Source of the DNA: Candidatus Zixiibacteriota bacterium
GTDB taxonomy: Bacteria > UBP14 > UBA6098
DNA: 38,065 bases
Assembly (NCBI GenBank): GCA_011388305.1
Contig: DSAF01000040.1
Location: 1 to 38,065, forward strand
Direction: 5' to 3'
Shown: positions 6,940 through 16,254 of the stretch, piece after piece
Layout of the letters: each line of letters starts with the position of its first letter
Position numbering within the stretch: the first letter of the stretch is position 1
Notes under the pieces: generated by a model
Seen by the model: only the letters and a program-made list of their open reading frames with translations
What the model was told of the DNA's origin: nothing
The model's database searches: none
Program-made: the position numbers and the translations under genes

Positions 6940-8139
6940 CTATTTAATCTGCCCGACGATGTCGAACATCGGAAGATACATCGCGATGAGCAGTCCGCCG
7001 ATGATAACGGCCATGAATACGATAATAATCGGCTCTATCATGCTGGTCAATGCATCGACGGAGGCATCTACTTCTTCGTCGTAAAAGTCGGCTATCTTCT
7101 CGAGCATCTCGTCCATGTTTCCGGTCTTCTCGCCGACGCTAATCATTTGGATAACCATGGGCGGAAAGACTTTTGTTTCGGCAAGAGGCGCGGTAATTGT
7201 TTCCCCCTCGGAGATGGAAATCATGGATTTGTGGATTGCCGCAGTAAGCACGAGGTTGCCGGCTGTCTTCGCCGTGATGTTCAGCGCATCGATGAGATTA
7301 ACACCGCTACGGAGCAATGTGCCGAGGGTTCTACAAAAACGTGCTACGGCCGATTTCTTCAGAAGATCGCCGAACAAGGGAATTCCCAGTTTTATCATAT
7401 CGATGTAAAAGCGCGACTTCTTTTTGCTGTTTAGGATAACATATACCGCAACCAGCGCGCCCAATGCGAGGAAAATGACAACCAAGTTCGAAACGATGAA
7501 ATTCGACAAAGCGATAACGACCTGAGTGGGCTTCGGTAATTCTCCTCCCAGTTCTTTGAACATATCCGCAAAAGTAGGAATGATGAACGTCAGCATGGCG
7601 AAAGTGGAGACGATGGTCATGATGATCATCATAATCGGATAGATGAGCGCACCCTTGACTTTGCGGACGACCCTATCGGCTTTCTCTTGATAGTCCGCGA
7701 GCCTTCGGAGAATCGACTCGAGCGCGCCGCCCATTTCGCCGGCTTCAATCATGTTGACATACAGGTCGTTGAATATCTTTTTATGTTTGGCCAGCGCGGC
7801 GGCGAGTGTCGAACCGCCTGATACCGTATCCCGAATTTTGCTGATTGCGGTGCGGAGAACGGGGTTTTCGGTCTGGTCGGCGAGGATGTCGAGGCACTGG
7901 ACGAGCGGCAAACCGGCTTCAATCATGACTGCGAACTGGCGCGTGAACCTCGATATCTCGACGGCTTTCACGCCCGTGCCGATGGTCATGTTCATCGCCT
8001 TGGGCTTTTTCTTTATCTTCGTGACGGTAATTCTCTGCCGCCGCAGAAACGCGGCTAATTCTTCCGCGCTCTTGGCCTCGAGAACGCCCTCGATTAGTTG
8101 ACCGCTAACCGATTTGCCCTCGTATCTAAATTGCGGCAT
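6940..8139 (-). CDS. pilC: Type IV pilus / type II secretion inner-membrane platform protein PilC (GspF family)
   Basis: 399 residues, normal for PilC. The N-terminus 'MPQFRYEGKSVSGQLIEGVLEAKSAEELAAFLRRQ' is the family signature. Two T2SSF domains follow, each with 'FxRxLGTLLxSGVxLxxAL'-type motifs ('FTRQFAVMIEAGLPLVQCLDIL' and 'FCRTLGTLLRSGVNLIDAL'). There are three membrane segments and the C-terminal 'IEPIIIVFMAVIIGGLLIAMYLPMF'. It recruits the assembly ATPase and pilins in the inner membrane. The ATG has GAGGTG upstream. No pilB, pilT or pilin gene is in the window. The neighbours are the giant surface protein upstream and the PilS-like kinase downstream. Confidence 0.93.
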   Translation of the reverse strand: MPQFRYEGKSVSGQLIEGVLEAKSAEELAAFLRRQRITVTKIKKKPKAMNMTIGTGVKAVEISRFTRQFAVMIEAGLPLVQCLDILADQTENPVLRTAISKIRDTVSGGSTLAAALAKHKKIFNDLYVNMIEAGEMGGALESILRRLADYQEKADRVVRKVKGALIYPIMMIIMTIVSTFAMLTFIIPTFADMFKELGGELPKPTQVVIALSNFIVSNLVVIFLALGALVAVYVILNSKKKSRFYIDMIKLGIPLFGDLLKKSAVARFCRTLGTLLRSGVNLIDALNITAKTAGNLVLTAAIHKSMISISEGETITAPLAETKVFPPMVIQMISVGEKTGNMDEMLEKIADFYDEEVDASVDALTSMIEPIIIVFMAVIIGGLLIAMYLPMFDIVGQIK

Positions 8140-8214
8140 GGTTCACCTCGATTCGCAACAATCCACTCTCAACTCTCATCCCCGTTTCGTAGGGAACTCA
8201 TCCAACGGGCATAA

Positions 8215-8235
8215 GGCGCGAGTATCCCTCGCGCC
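8215..8235 (-). terminator. Hairpin after the giant surface-protein gene
   Basis: GGCGCGAG-TATCC-CTCGCGCC (8-bp perfect stem) lies 15 nt past the stop of the giant gene. There is no T-run. It may terminate or protect the 3' end, or belong to the family of short GC-rich hairpins seen after several genes here. Confidence 0.5.
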
Positions 8236-8250
8236 CGATACCAATTTCCA

Positions 8251-11200
8251 TCACCTCAGCACGACTACCGTGCCGTTGCATACCACCTCGCCATCGACGA
8301 TGACGACATATAGATAAAGCCCCGCCGGTGCAGGACGACCATTGCTGTCAAGGCCTTTCCATACCCTGCCGCTGAATTCATCGTAATCGGACACGGGGTC
8401 AGCTTCGCTACGCCAAACCTCGATATTCCGGGAGTCGAAGACGATGATGGTCGCCGGTTCGGACATCATGTTCGGGTATGTGAACACGGCCTCATCGTTC
8501 ACGCCGTCGAAGTTGGGCGTTATCGGGTTGGGAATCACCGCGCAACCTATCTCCGGCTCGATAATGAATTGCCACGAGAACTGCGCGACATTCGCGTCGC
8601 AACGGTCGGGCGAGTCATAGACGGTAATCATCACATTCACCGTGTCGCCCGCGATGAACGAAATCCCATGGCTCTGCGGAAGGAAGCCGAGTATGCCGTC
8701 GGTGGTGCTTGTCGCCGCCCATCCGAAATCGCCATGCGTGAATGTCCGTCCGTCGATGTCCAGCACAATCGCCGTAGGATCGACGCCGGATAGCGCATCG
8801 GCAATCTCGATGTCTATCGGTTGATAGGTGTTCCGCGTCATCGAGTTCGGCAGAGGCAGAATCATAGTTGCCTCGGGCGGCGAAAGGTCAACGGTGAACG
8901 AGAACACCAGCGCAGAGGCGATGTCGTTGCCGAAGTTGTCCTCGGCGTGGAGAAGGCGAACCTGAACGATACTGCCATCGCTCCACATCGGCGAGGGGTG
9001 GTAGATGAGAAGCGGCTCGTCCCAAATAAGCTCGGCGTCGGCGGTGGTGTAATTCACGCCGTTGACTTCGAGGACGATAGTCGTTTCGTTTACGCCGTCG
9101 GGGTCCTCGATGCGGATAACAATGCTCTCGGGGTCGCAGGCGGTGAAGTCGCCGTCATTGGGCGTGACAACCGACGGAATCGGCGGGTTCGGGTCGCGGA
9201 CGAACCATGCAAAGCGCGTGGTGTCGATGTTCGGGTCGCAGTAGTCCGGCGAGTCGCCGGCGACGATTTCGATAATAATCGAGTCCCCTGCCACCCACGA
9301 AAGCCCAGCGCCGATTGCATTGAATGTCAGCGTCGGCGGAGACCATGTGAGGTTCGCGCCAATCGCGAACGGAGTCCCATCGACGATAGCGACTATCGAT
9401 GCGGCAGAAACGCCGCTACCGGCATCGGTGATAGTCCACTCGAAGCTCCCCGGCGATGATGTTTGATCTACCGGCGGCGGCGAGACGAGGCTCACAACCG
9501 GCGGCACGAGATCGATATAGAAGCTCCACGCGAACGGCAGACCGTTGACTGTGTTGCCGTCGGTGTCCTCAGCGCTGATGAGGCGGACATTTACCTCCTG
9601 CATATCCGTCCAAAGCTCCGGCGGATCGAACACGAGCAGTGTGTCATCGAGCCATGAGAGCACGACGCCATCGACAATATAAGTGCTGTCCTCGACGATG
9701 AGGCGGATGGTCGTCGGGTCGATGGGCAGGCCGTCGTCCGGCTGGATTATCTTCAGAATGATCATCTGGTCATCGCATGCCGACCACGCGCCGGCTAGCG
9801 GCTCGACTATCACGGGAACACCTGTCGGACAAGGCTCCATCCAGAACGGCGGGTCGAAGCCTTCTGCGAAGGTGTCTCCGGGGAAAACTCCGCCGAAAGT
9901 GGTATCCCACCAAAGCGTATCTCCGGCGCAGTCAATCGGATAGCAGTAATTGTAGCTCTCGACGAACCACCAGTGCTGTTCCCCGCATGGGAACGGCCCG
10001 ACCGTCACGCAAGTGTCGGTGATGCCCTCGAAGGTGAGCATATCGTCGAGGAAGAAGTCGAAGTATATCGGCGCTGTGCCTTCGGGCATTTCCCAACAGA
10101 TATCGACCTCGCCGACCGCAAGCGTCTCGTCCGGCTCGGGGAAAATCCACCCGAACGGCCCGGGCACGACATGCTCGTAATGAACTATCATCGTGTCGCA
10201 GTTCGAGCAACCCACGGCGTCCTCGACGCGGAGAATGATAGTTGTCGTCGATTCCGGCTCGAAGACGAAGCTCGGGTCGGTGGAGATGATTGTCCCGTCG
10301 GGGTATCTCCAGCGGATGTCCAGTGGCTCGATTGCGGAGCCGAATATTGTCGGCGGACAGCCTACAACGCCCACACCGCCGGGGCATACCCAAATATCCC
10401 CGCCGGCATTAGCCGTGAAACTGCTCATCGTCACATGCACCGTGTCCCGCGAGATACAACCCGTGGAATCGACGGCCTCGACGAACAGCATGTAAGTCCC
10501 CGGAATGTATGGAAGTGTGGCCGTCGGGGCAAGTGCTGTCGGGTCATCGAACGCCCATGCCGGCGACCAGTTGTAGCTCACCGGCGGCGTCCCGCCCGTG
10601 GAGACGACATCCAACGGCAGAACTATCGTGTCCGGCGCACCGCAGATTATCGTGTCGGGCGTGTTGATTGTCACAACAAGGTCGCAGTCGATGATGTGTA
10701 TCGTCCAGCAGGTCGTGTCCATGTTGGGCGAGCAGTAGTCCGGCGTATCGCCGGAGATTGCGCAGAAAGTGACGGTGTCGCCGCGGTCGAATGTGTATCC
10801 CGCGCAGGTGAGGTTCAACGAAAAATCGCCCGTGCCCGCAAGGAATGTCACGCATGGATCGCCGACGCAGTATGTATCGGTGATTCCACCGACTTCCACC
10901 GAAATACATGTCAGCGAAGGATCGACGCCCGACAGCAAATCGACGACATTGAAACTCGCCGTTGCAATCGATAATGGGGCATATCCGCCCACCGGAGGCG
11001 TCATTGCGGAGAAAACCGGCGGCGAATAATCCAGCGTGAAGCTGAACGGCAGTGGCTCGACAATATCGACGCCATAGGGGTTCTCAGCGCGAATGAGCGC
11101 GCCCGTGACAACATCGCCATCAGACCACCAGCCCGCTCCCGGCGAGAAAATGAGCGTGTTCGGTGCAATCCATCGAAGCTCGGCGTCCGCGGTCGTATAG

Positions 11201-14200
11201 ACGGTCCCGTCAACGTTCAGCTCGATAGTTGCTTCCACGATGCCCGCGGTGTCCTCGATGAAAATGATGATGCTCTCCGGGTCGCATGACGAGAATGCGC
11301 CCACGAACGGCCTTTCCAGCGTGGGCACAGGGCCGTCGCATGGATATGTGCGGAAAGTTCTGCCGGAATCGACAGCTGTCGCTGAATAGATATTTTCCGG
11401 CCCGATGTAGATAAACGTCGAATCGCCCAGCGTGTCGGCTTCGCAGAAGAAATATTCAGTCGCGCAACGGTTGTATGCAATGACTCCCCAGCTGTGAACG
11501 CCGCCGCACGGGAAGGGCGTGGAGTAAGTCGTATCGGAGATGTCTGTCGCCACGACAACCCCATCGATTATGACATCGTATGTGAAACCGGGCGTGCCGT
11601 CGGGCGTCCGCCAAACCAGTTCGATTGGCGTCGGCTCTGGCGGAAGCATTGCCCCCGGCGCAGGCGCGACCATAACTGGCGCACCTGTCGGCTCGAAATC
11701 GACATAAACAGTAATAGTGTCCCAATCCTCCGTCGGGATAAGGGCATCGTCCGTCACGTGGAGCACATAGCTCGCAGTTGCCGTCGGGTAAATCAGCGGA
11801 TTCGGCTCGGAGCTTGTCCAAGTGCCGCCGATTTCCGTCCATTCCCATGTATATGGCGGAACTCCGCCATAAGCGCTCGGATCGCAACCGAGGCGAATCG
11901 AATCCCCCGGACAGACAGCGACATCCACGCCCGCGTGGGCATAGACGTGGGGGGGGGGCATGATGAGTGTCCAACATGTGTCCATAGCGTTAGCCTGACA
12001 GGTGTCCGGCGCGTCCGCCGAATGGATGCAGACATCGATTGTCTCGCCCTCCGCGAAGCGGACGCCGAAGTCGGAAGCACGCCAAGTGAGACATGTATCG
12101 TGCGAGACCCAGCCCGCACCGAATGAGTATGGAACTCCATCAACAGTAAGCACCAGCGAGTCGCCATCGACGCCCGCGACCTCGTCCTCGATGCAGAAAT
12201 CGATAGTCGGCTCCGTGGTTGAAGTCTCCGAGCCGGGTGCAGGCGAAATGCTATAGACTGCCGGCGGAACCAAGTCCATGTAGAATGTCACGCATACCGG
12301 CTCTGTCAGCTCGTGCGCCATCGAGTCCTCTATCTCTGTGAGGCAGACATGGACGGTGTCGTAATCACCCCATGCGAAGGTCGGCATAAAGCAAAGTTCG
12401 CCGGATGTCGGGGAGATGGGGGAGTAGGTCAACTCATCCGAGAGATAGTCGAATGGAACGCCGTTCGCTGTCACCACGGCAGTCGCAGGATTGACTCCGT
12501 TCGAGGCCTCGACCAGCCAGCACACGCCCTGATCGACACAGGCGCTGATAGTGCCCTCATCCGGCGAGAGGACCGAAGCCGTAGGCGCCGCAAGATTCAC
12601 AACGAGATACCAGCAAGTGTCAGCTTCGTTGGGCGGGCAGTAGTCCGGGTTGTCGCGCGCGCCCATGAGGCAGAAATCGATAGTGTCGCCATCGACGAAA
12701 GCGAGGCCGAGAGTCGCCAGATTTGCCGTGAAGTTCGTGCCGTCCCATGTAAGCCCCGCAAGCGGCGGCATATAGGGAACGCCTTCGATGGTGATATAAA
12801 CCTCATCCGCGACTATCCCCAAGATTGCATCAAACACGCGAATCGAGACGGTGGGCGATGCGCCCACATAAGACCCCGGAAGCGGTGCAATGTTCATGAA
12901 GTAAGGCGGCGTAAGGTCGATTGTGACCATCCCCGCAACCGGCGACGGAAGCCCCACGCCCGCAAGGTTATCCGCAGTGAGGCTGAACATATGCACGCCC
13001 TCCGTCCAGCAGGGCATGACCGGCTGGTAAATGAGCGTGTCGGCGAAATATGTCAGTCGCGGACTGGTGATGTCGAACACCGTGCCGTCCACAACGAGTT
13101 GAATCGTCGATTCGTCGATGCCGATGTCGTCGTGCAAGTGATAAATTATCGGCTGGCAAGTGCACGCGCTGGCAACCACACCATCGAGGTTCAAGTCCAA
13201 CGGCTCGACAATCCAGGCCTCCGGTGTCGATAGCCGAATGTAGAACTCCCAGCAGAACGCCGTGTCGTTGGGCGGGCAGTAGTCGTAATCTATCGCATCG
13301 AAAAGGCTGTCGAGACATACGCGCACGGTGTCGCCGTTCTCGAACGTCAGCCCGTGAATGGATAGATTCCCGCCGTCCCATGAATGCGTCCATCCGGTGA
13401 CAGGCACGCCGTCAACGGTTATCGTGATGTAGTCGAAGCTCTCAGGATTAACGCCCGCAGGGAAATCCTCAATCGAAAGGCCGATAGCGGGAGACGCCTC
13501 ATACAAGGTCGAGCCGTCTTCGGGAATAGTGTCCGTCACTAATGGCGGCTCAAGATCGACATAGAAAGTGCATGGCGGCACGGAAGTAGCGCAGAAGGCG
13601 TAATTCATCGCCTGAATAAGCTCCCCGACAACCATATCGCCGTGCGCCCAGCCGGGCTCGGCAGGCGTAAATGTCGCGTATGTCGTCCCCGCCGGCGATG
13701 TCGTGACCTCAAGCTCAGCGCCGGGTGTATATGTGACTCCGTTAACAACAACGACGGTCGATTCGGGGATGACGCCGAGGAACGAGTCGAAAATCCACCA
13801 TACGATTTCCTGATCGTAGCATGATGTAATCAACCCGCATGGTTGAGGAATATGAACGTCTGCATCGGGAACATCAGATACAGTAATCCTGCATGTGTCG
13901 GCATCGGTGAAGCCATTGTTGTCGGTGATGGTGACAATGTATTGTGTCGTAACGAGCGGGGACACATAAGGGTTTGTTGCGGCGCTATAGAACCCCGCCG
14001 GAACGCTCTCCCAAGAATATGTGTATGGCGGAGTCCCGCTGTCGGCGGTGGGAGCACCGCCAATTCGCACGCTGTCGCCAGCGCATATCGTTGTGTCGCG
14101 TCCGGCGTCGGCGATGGGATTAAGCGGAAGAATGACAACCACATCGTCCTGCGGGCCGATAAGACCGCCGGCATTGTGGACGGTGGTGCCTTCCTCATCG

Positions 14201-16008
14201 TAAATTCGAATCGGGTTATCGAACCTGCCCTCTACGCCGAACTCTATGTCCGCCGTGAATGTAATCACGATGGAATCTCCCTCGGTCGTGCTGAACCATC
14301 CCCAGTTGAGGATTTCATCGCCCGGCGAGGGGTCGAGGACGCTATCCCGCGTGGCCGTGCCAAAAAGCTCGATAGTAGCAGGAGTTGCACTGTATGAGAA
14401 CCCCGGCGGAAGCGTGTCGGTGAACCAAATGCCGTGTCCGGGGTCGCCGCCTCCCTGAATGAGAACAATGCGCCATGTGGTCTGCGTTCCGCTCATTACT
14501 GGCGTATCCTCGCAATACTTGATAATAGTGTAATTGGCGTTAATCGGGTTGAGATTCTGGCCGGCGACTGCCGCATAAGATGCCCAGGTGTTGTCATAGC
14601 CATACATCTGAATCATCATCGTAGTGTCGGCCTCAATAATATGCGCGCCGGGGGATAGCGATATTCTCGCGCCGCGGTATGATGTGCCGGGGATATTGAA
14701 CCAAGGCGTGGCGTATGTTGGCGGGCCGCCGTCGAGGGTGATTGTTCCCTCGTATCCCGCCTCGATGGTGACGTTCAAAAAGTCGTTATTATAGCCTGCC
14801 GGAGTCAAGAAGATGTATCGCTTGGAATATTGCTCCTCGGGAGGGACTATCATGAACGCAGGGTCTCCGAGCGGAGTGTCCCCCAATCCGGTGAATAAAT
14901 TCGGCTCGCCCCGCGTGAGAACGCCGCCCATAATATATTGCCCCACGAGAACAGGCTTATCGGAAATGATGCGCGTCGGGCTATCGAGAAGTTTGCCATC
15001 GCAAGATGCCGCGAAGCTCAAAAATGGAACGCCATATAGCCCCTCGTCGCAGGGCTGGCCGTTCCACTCCCAAAACTCTCCTCTATTGAGCGTGACGGGA
15101 GTAATACCGCTACCATCTTGAACCGTGATGTTTGTTCCGTCCTCCGATGCGAGTATCCTGATGACATCGCGTGCCCAAGAGTTTCGAGGTTGAATTGGGA
15201 AGGCGTTGAATACTTTTCCCCATGCTGAGACCGGAGGCATTTGCTCGATGAGATAATCCGCCGCAGGGATGGCGTCCGGAACTTGCGCTATCTGACTGCC
15301 GGAGACTACCGCGATAGGTTTGTTCGAAGTAATTATCGAACCGGTCAAATCTCGGAGAGTGCTTGCGTTGGGGGAGTTTGCGAGAACTTGATAAGTATCA
15401 TAGCTATTGAGCGTCACAGTCCATGGGACACCTGCGGCACGGCCGCCTTCTGTAGGCTCGGTAGAAATAATTTCCACCTCGGTGTCGTCGAAAGGTGCGA
15501 CGATAGCGAACATGCTCGGCCCGCGATTCGTTATTAGCGGATTATATGCCGGAATATTATCTCGCCAGCACATGGTAATATGTTCTGTCCCGAGGCTCGG
15601 CACGGGGAAAATTAGCGCCATATCGTTCGTAGCGCCGGGTGTTGCATAGGACAGAAAATACACCGAAATAGGATTGTCCGACTGGACGAAAAGTCCTTTT
15701 CTCTGAACTGTCTCCGTCGCGCGAATCCAATGCGTGCTATCTATTGTGACTGTAGTCACGGAGTTGGGCGGAATCGTGAACGGCACTGTAAAACTGCCGT
15801 CGTGATTGCGGACTGTGCCGGTGGTAGCCCATGTCGATGTGAGAATTAGCTGAGAATTAAAAAATGATGCCGGTTCTGGCGGAATGCCCACAGGCTCTCT
15901 GCAAGCATTTGCCGGATAACAGACGAAGAATTCCGTCCCGAGGTTGGAAAACCCCCAAGCCGTTGTTATAAAAGCGATTAGGAAGAACACATAGCAAATT
16001 TTGCGCAT
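8251..16008 (-). CDS. Giant modular surface protein: IgGFc-binding-type N-terminus, PKD and paired Ig-like modules, type B sorting tail
   Basis: 2585 residues. The ATG has GGAG about 6 nt upstream. Signal peptide residues 1-19. An IgGFc-binding-like domain spans about 20-490, recognised from 'LGTEFFVCYP', 'IPPNSVTTVTID', 'NPISVYFLSY' and 'FPVPSLGTEHITM'. A DUF11-like region follows (about 500-630), then a PKD module (about 640-715) with 'TPPYTYSW'. From about 720 to 2490 two kinds of roughly 100-residue Ig-like module alternate six times, with three more PKD and two fibronectin-III-like modules between. The end (about 2495-2585), 'PNPITPNFDGVNDEAVF...GLYLYVV', is a gliding-motility-associated (CHU_C, type B) sorting domain. 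Likely an adhesin or scaffold at the cell surface. No enzymatic motif seen. A 10-base poly-C tract lies near residue 1351. Confidence 0.85.
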   Translation of the reverse strand: MRKICYVFFLIAFITTAWGFSNLGTEFFVCYPANACREPVGIPPEPASFFNSQLILTSTWATTGTVRNHDGSFTVPFTIPPNSVTTVTIDSTHWIRATETVQRKGLFVQSDNPISVYFLSYATPGATNDMALIFPVPSLGTEHITMCWRDNIPAYNPLITNRGPSMFAIVAPFDDTEVEIISTEPTEGGRAAGVPWTVTLNSYDTYQVLANSPNASTLRDLTGSIITSNKPIAVVSGSQIAQVPDAIPAADYLIEQMPPVSAWGKVFNAFPIQPRNSWARDVIRILASEDGTNITVQDGSGITPVTLNRGEFWEWNGQPCDEGLYGVPFLSFAASCDGKLLDSPTRIISDKPVLVGQYIMGGVLTRGEPNLFTGLGDTPLGDPAFMIVPPEEQYSKRYIFLTPAGYNNDFLNVTIEAGYEGTITLDGGPPTYATPWFNIPGTSYRGARISLSPGAHIIEADTTMMIQMYGYDNTWASYAAVAGQNLNPINANYTIIKYCEDTPVMSGTQTTWRIVLIQGGGDPGHGIWFTDTLPPGFSYSATPATIELFGTATRDSVLDPSPGDEILNWGWFSTTEGDSIVITFTADIEFGVEGRFDNPIRIYDEEGTTVHNAGGLIGPQDDVVVILPLNPIADAGRDTTICAGDSVRIGGAPTADSGTPPYTYSWESVPAGFYSAATNPYVSPLVTTQYIVTITDNNGFTDADTCRITVSDVPDADVHIPQPCGLITSCYDQEIVWWIFDSFLGVIPESTVVVVNGVTYTPGAELEVTTSPAGTTYATFTPAEPGWAHGDMVVGELIQAMNYAFCATSVPPCTFYVDLEPPLVTDTIPEDGSTLYEASPAIGLSIEDFPAGVNPESFDYITITVDGVPVTGWTHSWDGGNLSIHGLTFENGDTVRVCLDSLFDAIDYDYCPPNDTAFCWEFYIRLSTPEAWIVEPLDLNLDGVVASACTCQPIIYHLHDDIGIDESTIQLVVDGTVFDITSPRLTYFADTLIYQPVMPCWTEGVHMFSLTADNLAGVGLPSPVAGMVTIDLTPPYFMNIAPLPGSYVGASPTVSIRVFDAILGIVADEVYITIEGVPYMPPLAGLTWDGTNFTANLATLGLAFVDGDTIDFCLMGARDNPDYCPPNEADTCWYLVVNLAAPTASVLSPDEGTISACVDQGVCWLVEASNGVNPATAVVTANGVPFDYLSDELTYSPISPTSGELCFMPTFAWGDYDTVHVCLTEIEDSMAHELTEPVCVTFYMDLVPPAVYSISPAPGSETSTTEPTIDFCIEDEVAGVDGDSLVLTVDGVPYSFGAGWVSHDTCLTWRASDFGVRFAEGETIDVCIHSADAPDTCQANAMDTCWTLIMPPPHVYAHAGVDVAVCPGDSIRLGCDPSAYGGVPPYTWEWTEIGGTWTSSEPNPLIYPTATASYVLHVTDDALIPTEDWDTITVYVDFEPTGAPVMVAPAPGAMLPPEPTPIELVWRTPDGTPGFTYDVIIDGVVVATDISDTTYSTPFPCGGVHSWGVIAYNRCATEYFFCEADTLGDSTFIYIGPENIYSATAVDSGRTFRTYPCDGPVPTLERPFVGAFSSCDPESIIIFIEDTAGIVEATIELNVDGTVYTTADAELRWIAPNTLIFSPGAGWWSDGDVVTGALIRAENPYGVDIVEPLPFSFTLDYSPPVFSAMTPPVGGYAPLSIATASFNVVDLLSGVDPSLTCISVEVGGITDTYCVGDPCVTFLAGTGDFSLNLTCAGYTFDRGDTVTFCAISGDTPDYCSPNMDTTCWTIHIIDCDLVVTINTPDTIICGAPDTIVLPLDVVSTGGTPPVSYNWSPAWAFDDPTALAPTATLPYIPGTYMLFVEAVDSTGCISRDTVHVTMSSFTANAGGDIWVCPGGVGVVGCPPTIFGSAIEPLDIRWRYPDGTIISTDPSFVFEPESTTTIILRVEDAVGCSNCDTMIVHYEHVVPGPFGWIFPEPDETLAVGEVDICWEMPEGTAPIYFDFFLDDMLTFEGITDTCVTVGPFPCGEQHWWFVESYNYCYPIDCAGDTLWWDTTFGGVFPGDTFAEGFDPPFWMEPCPTGVPVIVEPLAGAWSACDDQMIILKIIQPDDGLPIDPTTIRLIVEDSTYIVDGVVLSWLDDTLLVFDPPELWTDMQEVNVRLISAEDTDGNTVNGLPFAWSFYIDLVPPVVSLVSPPPVDQTSSPGSFEWTITDAGSGVSAASIVAIVDGTPFAIGANLTWSPPTLTFNAIGAGLSWVAGDSIIIEIVAGDSPDYCDPNIDTTRFAWFVRDPNPPIPSVVTPNDGDFTACDPESIVIRIEDPDGVNETTIVLEVNGVNYTTADAELIWDEPLLIYHPSPMWSDGSIVQVRLLHAEDNFGNDIASALVFSFTVDLSPPEATMILPLPNSMTRNTYQPIDIEIADALSGVDPTAIVLDIDGRTFTHGDFGWAATSTTDGILGFLPQSHGISFIAGDTVNVMITVYDSPDRCDANVAQFSWQFIIEPEIGCAVIPNPITPNFDGVNDEAVFTYPNMMSEPATIIVFDSRNIEVWRSEADPVSDYDEFSGRVWKGLDSNGRPAPAGLYLYVVIVDGEVVCNGTVVVLR
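8545..13848 (-). repeat. Six tandem A-B module pairs within the giant gene
   Basis: Module A carries 'ACDxxxI...I..PTTI.L.V.G..Y...LxW....L.F.P..WxxG..V...L..AED' and ends in 'F.xDLxPPxV'. Module B carries 'P.xG......P...F.I.D..SGVD..S...VDG.PF' and ends in 'GDSPDYCxPNxDTTCW'. The boundaries are approximate. A4 and A6 are the most alike ('CDPESI', 'YTTADAEL'), which points to internal duplication. Confidence 0.65.
11949..11958 (-). repeat. 10-base poly-C tract (coding strand)
   Basis: Ten consecutive G on the plus strand, read as CCC CCC CCC C in the giant gene (Pro-Pro-Pro-His near residue 1351-1354). It sits at the join between module B3 and a PKD module. A slip of one base would truncate the protein. 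Confidence 0.85.
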
Positions 16009-16046
16009 AATATCTCCATGTTAGTGAGCCTACTATATATCCGCAT

Positions 16047-16074
16047 AAGATAAATGATAATGGATGAATGTCAA
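16047..16074 (-). promoter_or_regulatory. Promoter of the giant surface-protein gene
   Basis: Minus strand: a perfect TTGACA (16069-16074), 16-bp spacer, TATCTT (16047-16052). The start would be near 16040, giving a leader of about 30 nt that includes GGAG. Confidence 0.5.
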
Positions 16075-16211
16075 GTCATAACAATATCTGGGCAAATTTT
16101 TCCGCGCCGCCAATCCGATTGCGATTTCGAGGACAATCCGAGAATGGATTTCCGCTTGGCAAAAAAAGTCGCAACTCCGGGTTGCCTACAAACCCGCCCT
16201 CGCGTTTTGTC

Positions 16212-16246
16212 TTGATTTATCAGCGTAGATTCGTTAATTATATATA
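16212..16246 (+). promoter_or_regulatory. Possible promoter of the soluble histidine kinase
   Basis: An AT-rich TAATTATATATA lies 8-19 nt before the GTG start, with TTGATT at 16212-16217. The exact -10 and spacing are unclear. If TATATA (16241-16246) is the -10, the message would be leaderless. Confidence 0.3.
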
Positions 16247-16254
16247 GATGCACA

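Noticed and set aside
9973-13233. Long plus-strand ORFs (333, 306 and 212 aa) opposite the giant surface gene
   Set aside because: They are antisense shadows with Arg/His-rich, low-complexity translations. The minus-strand frame has a signal peptide, domains and repeats.
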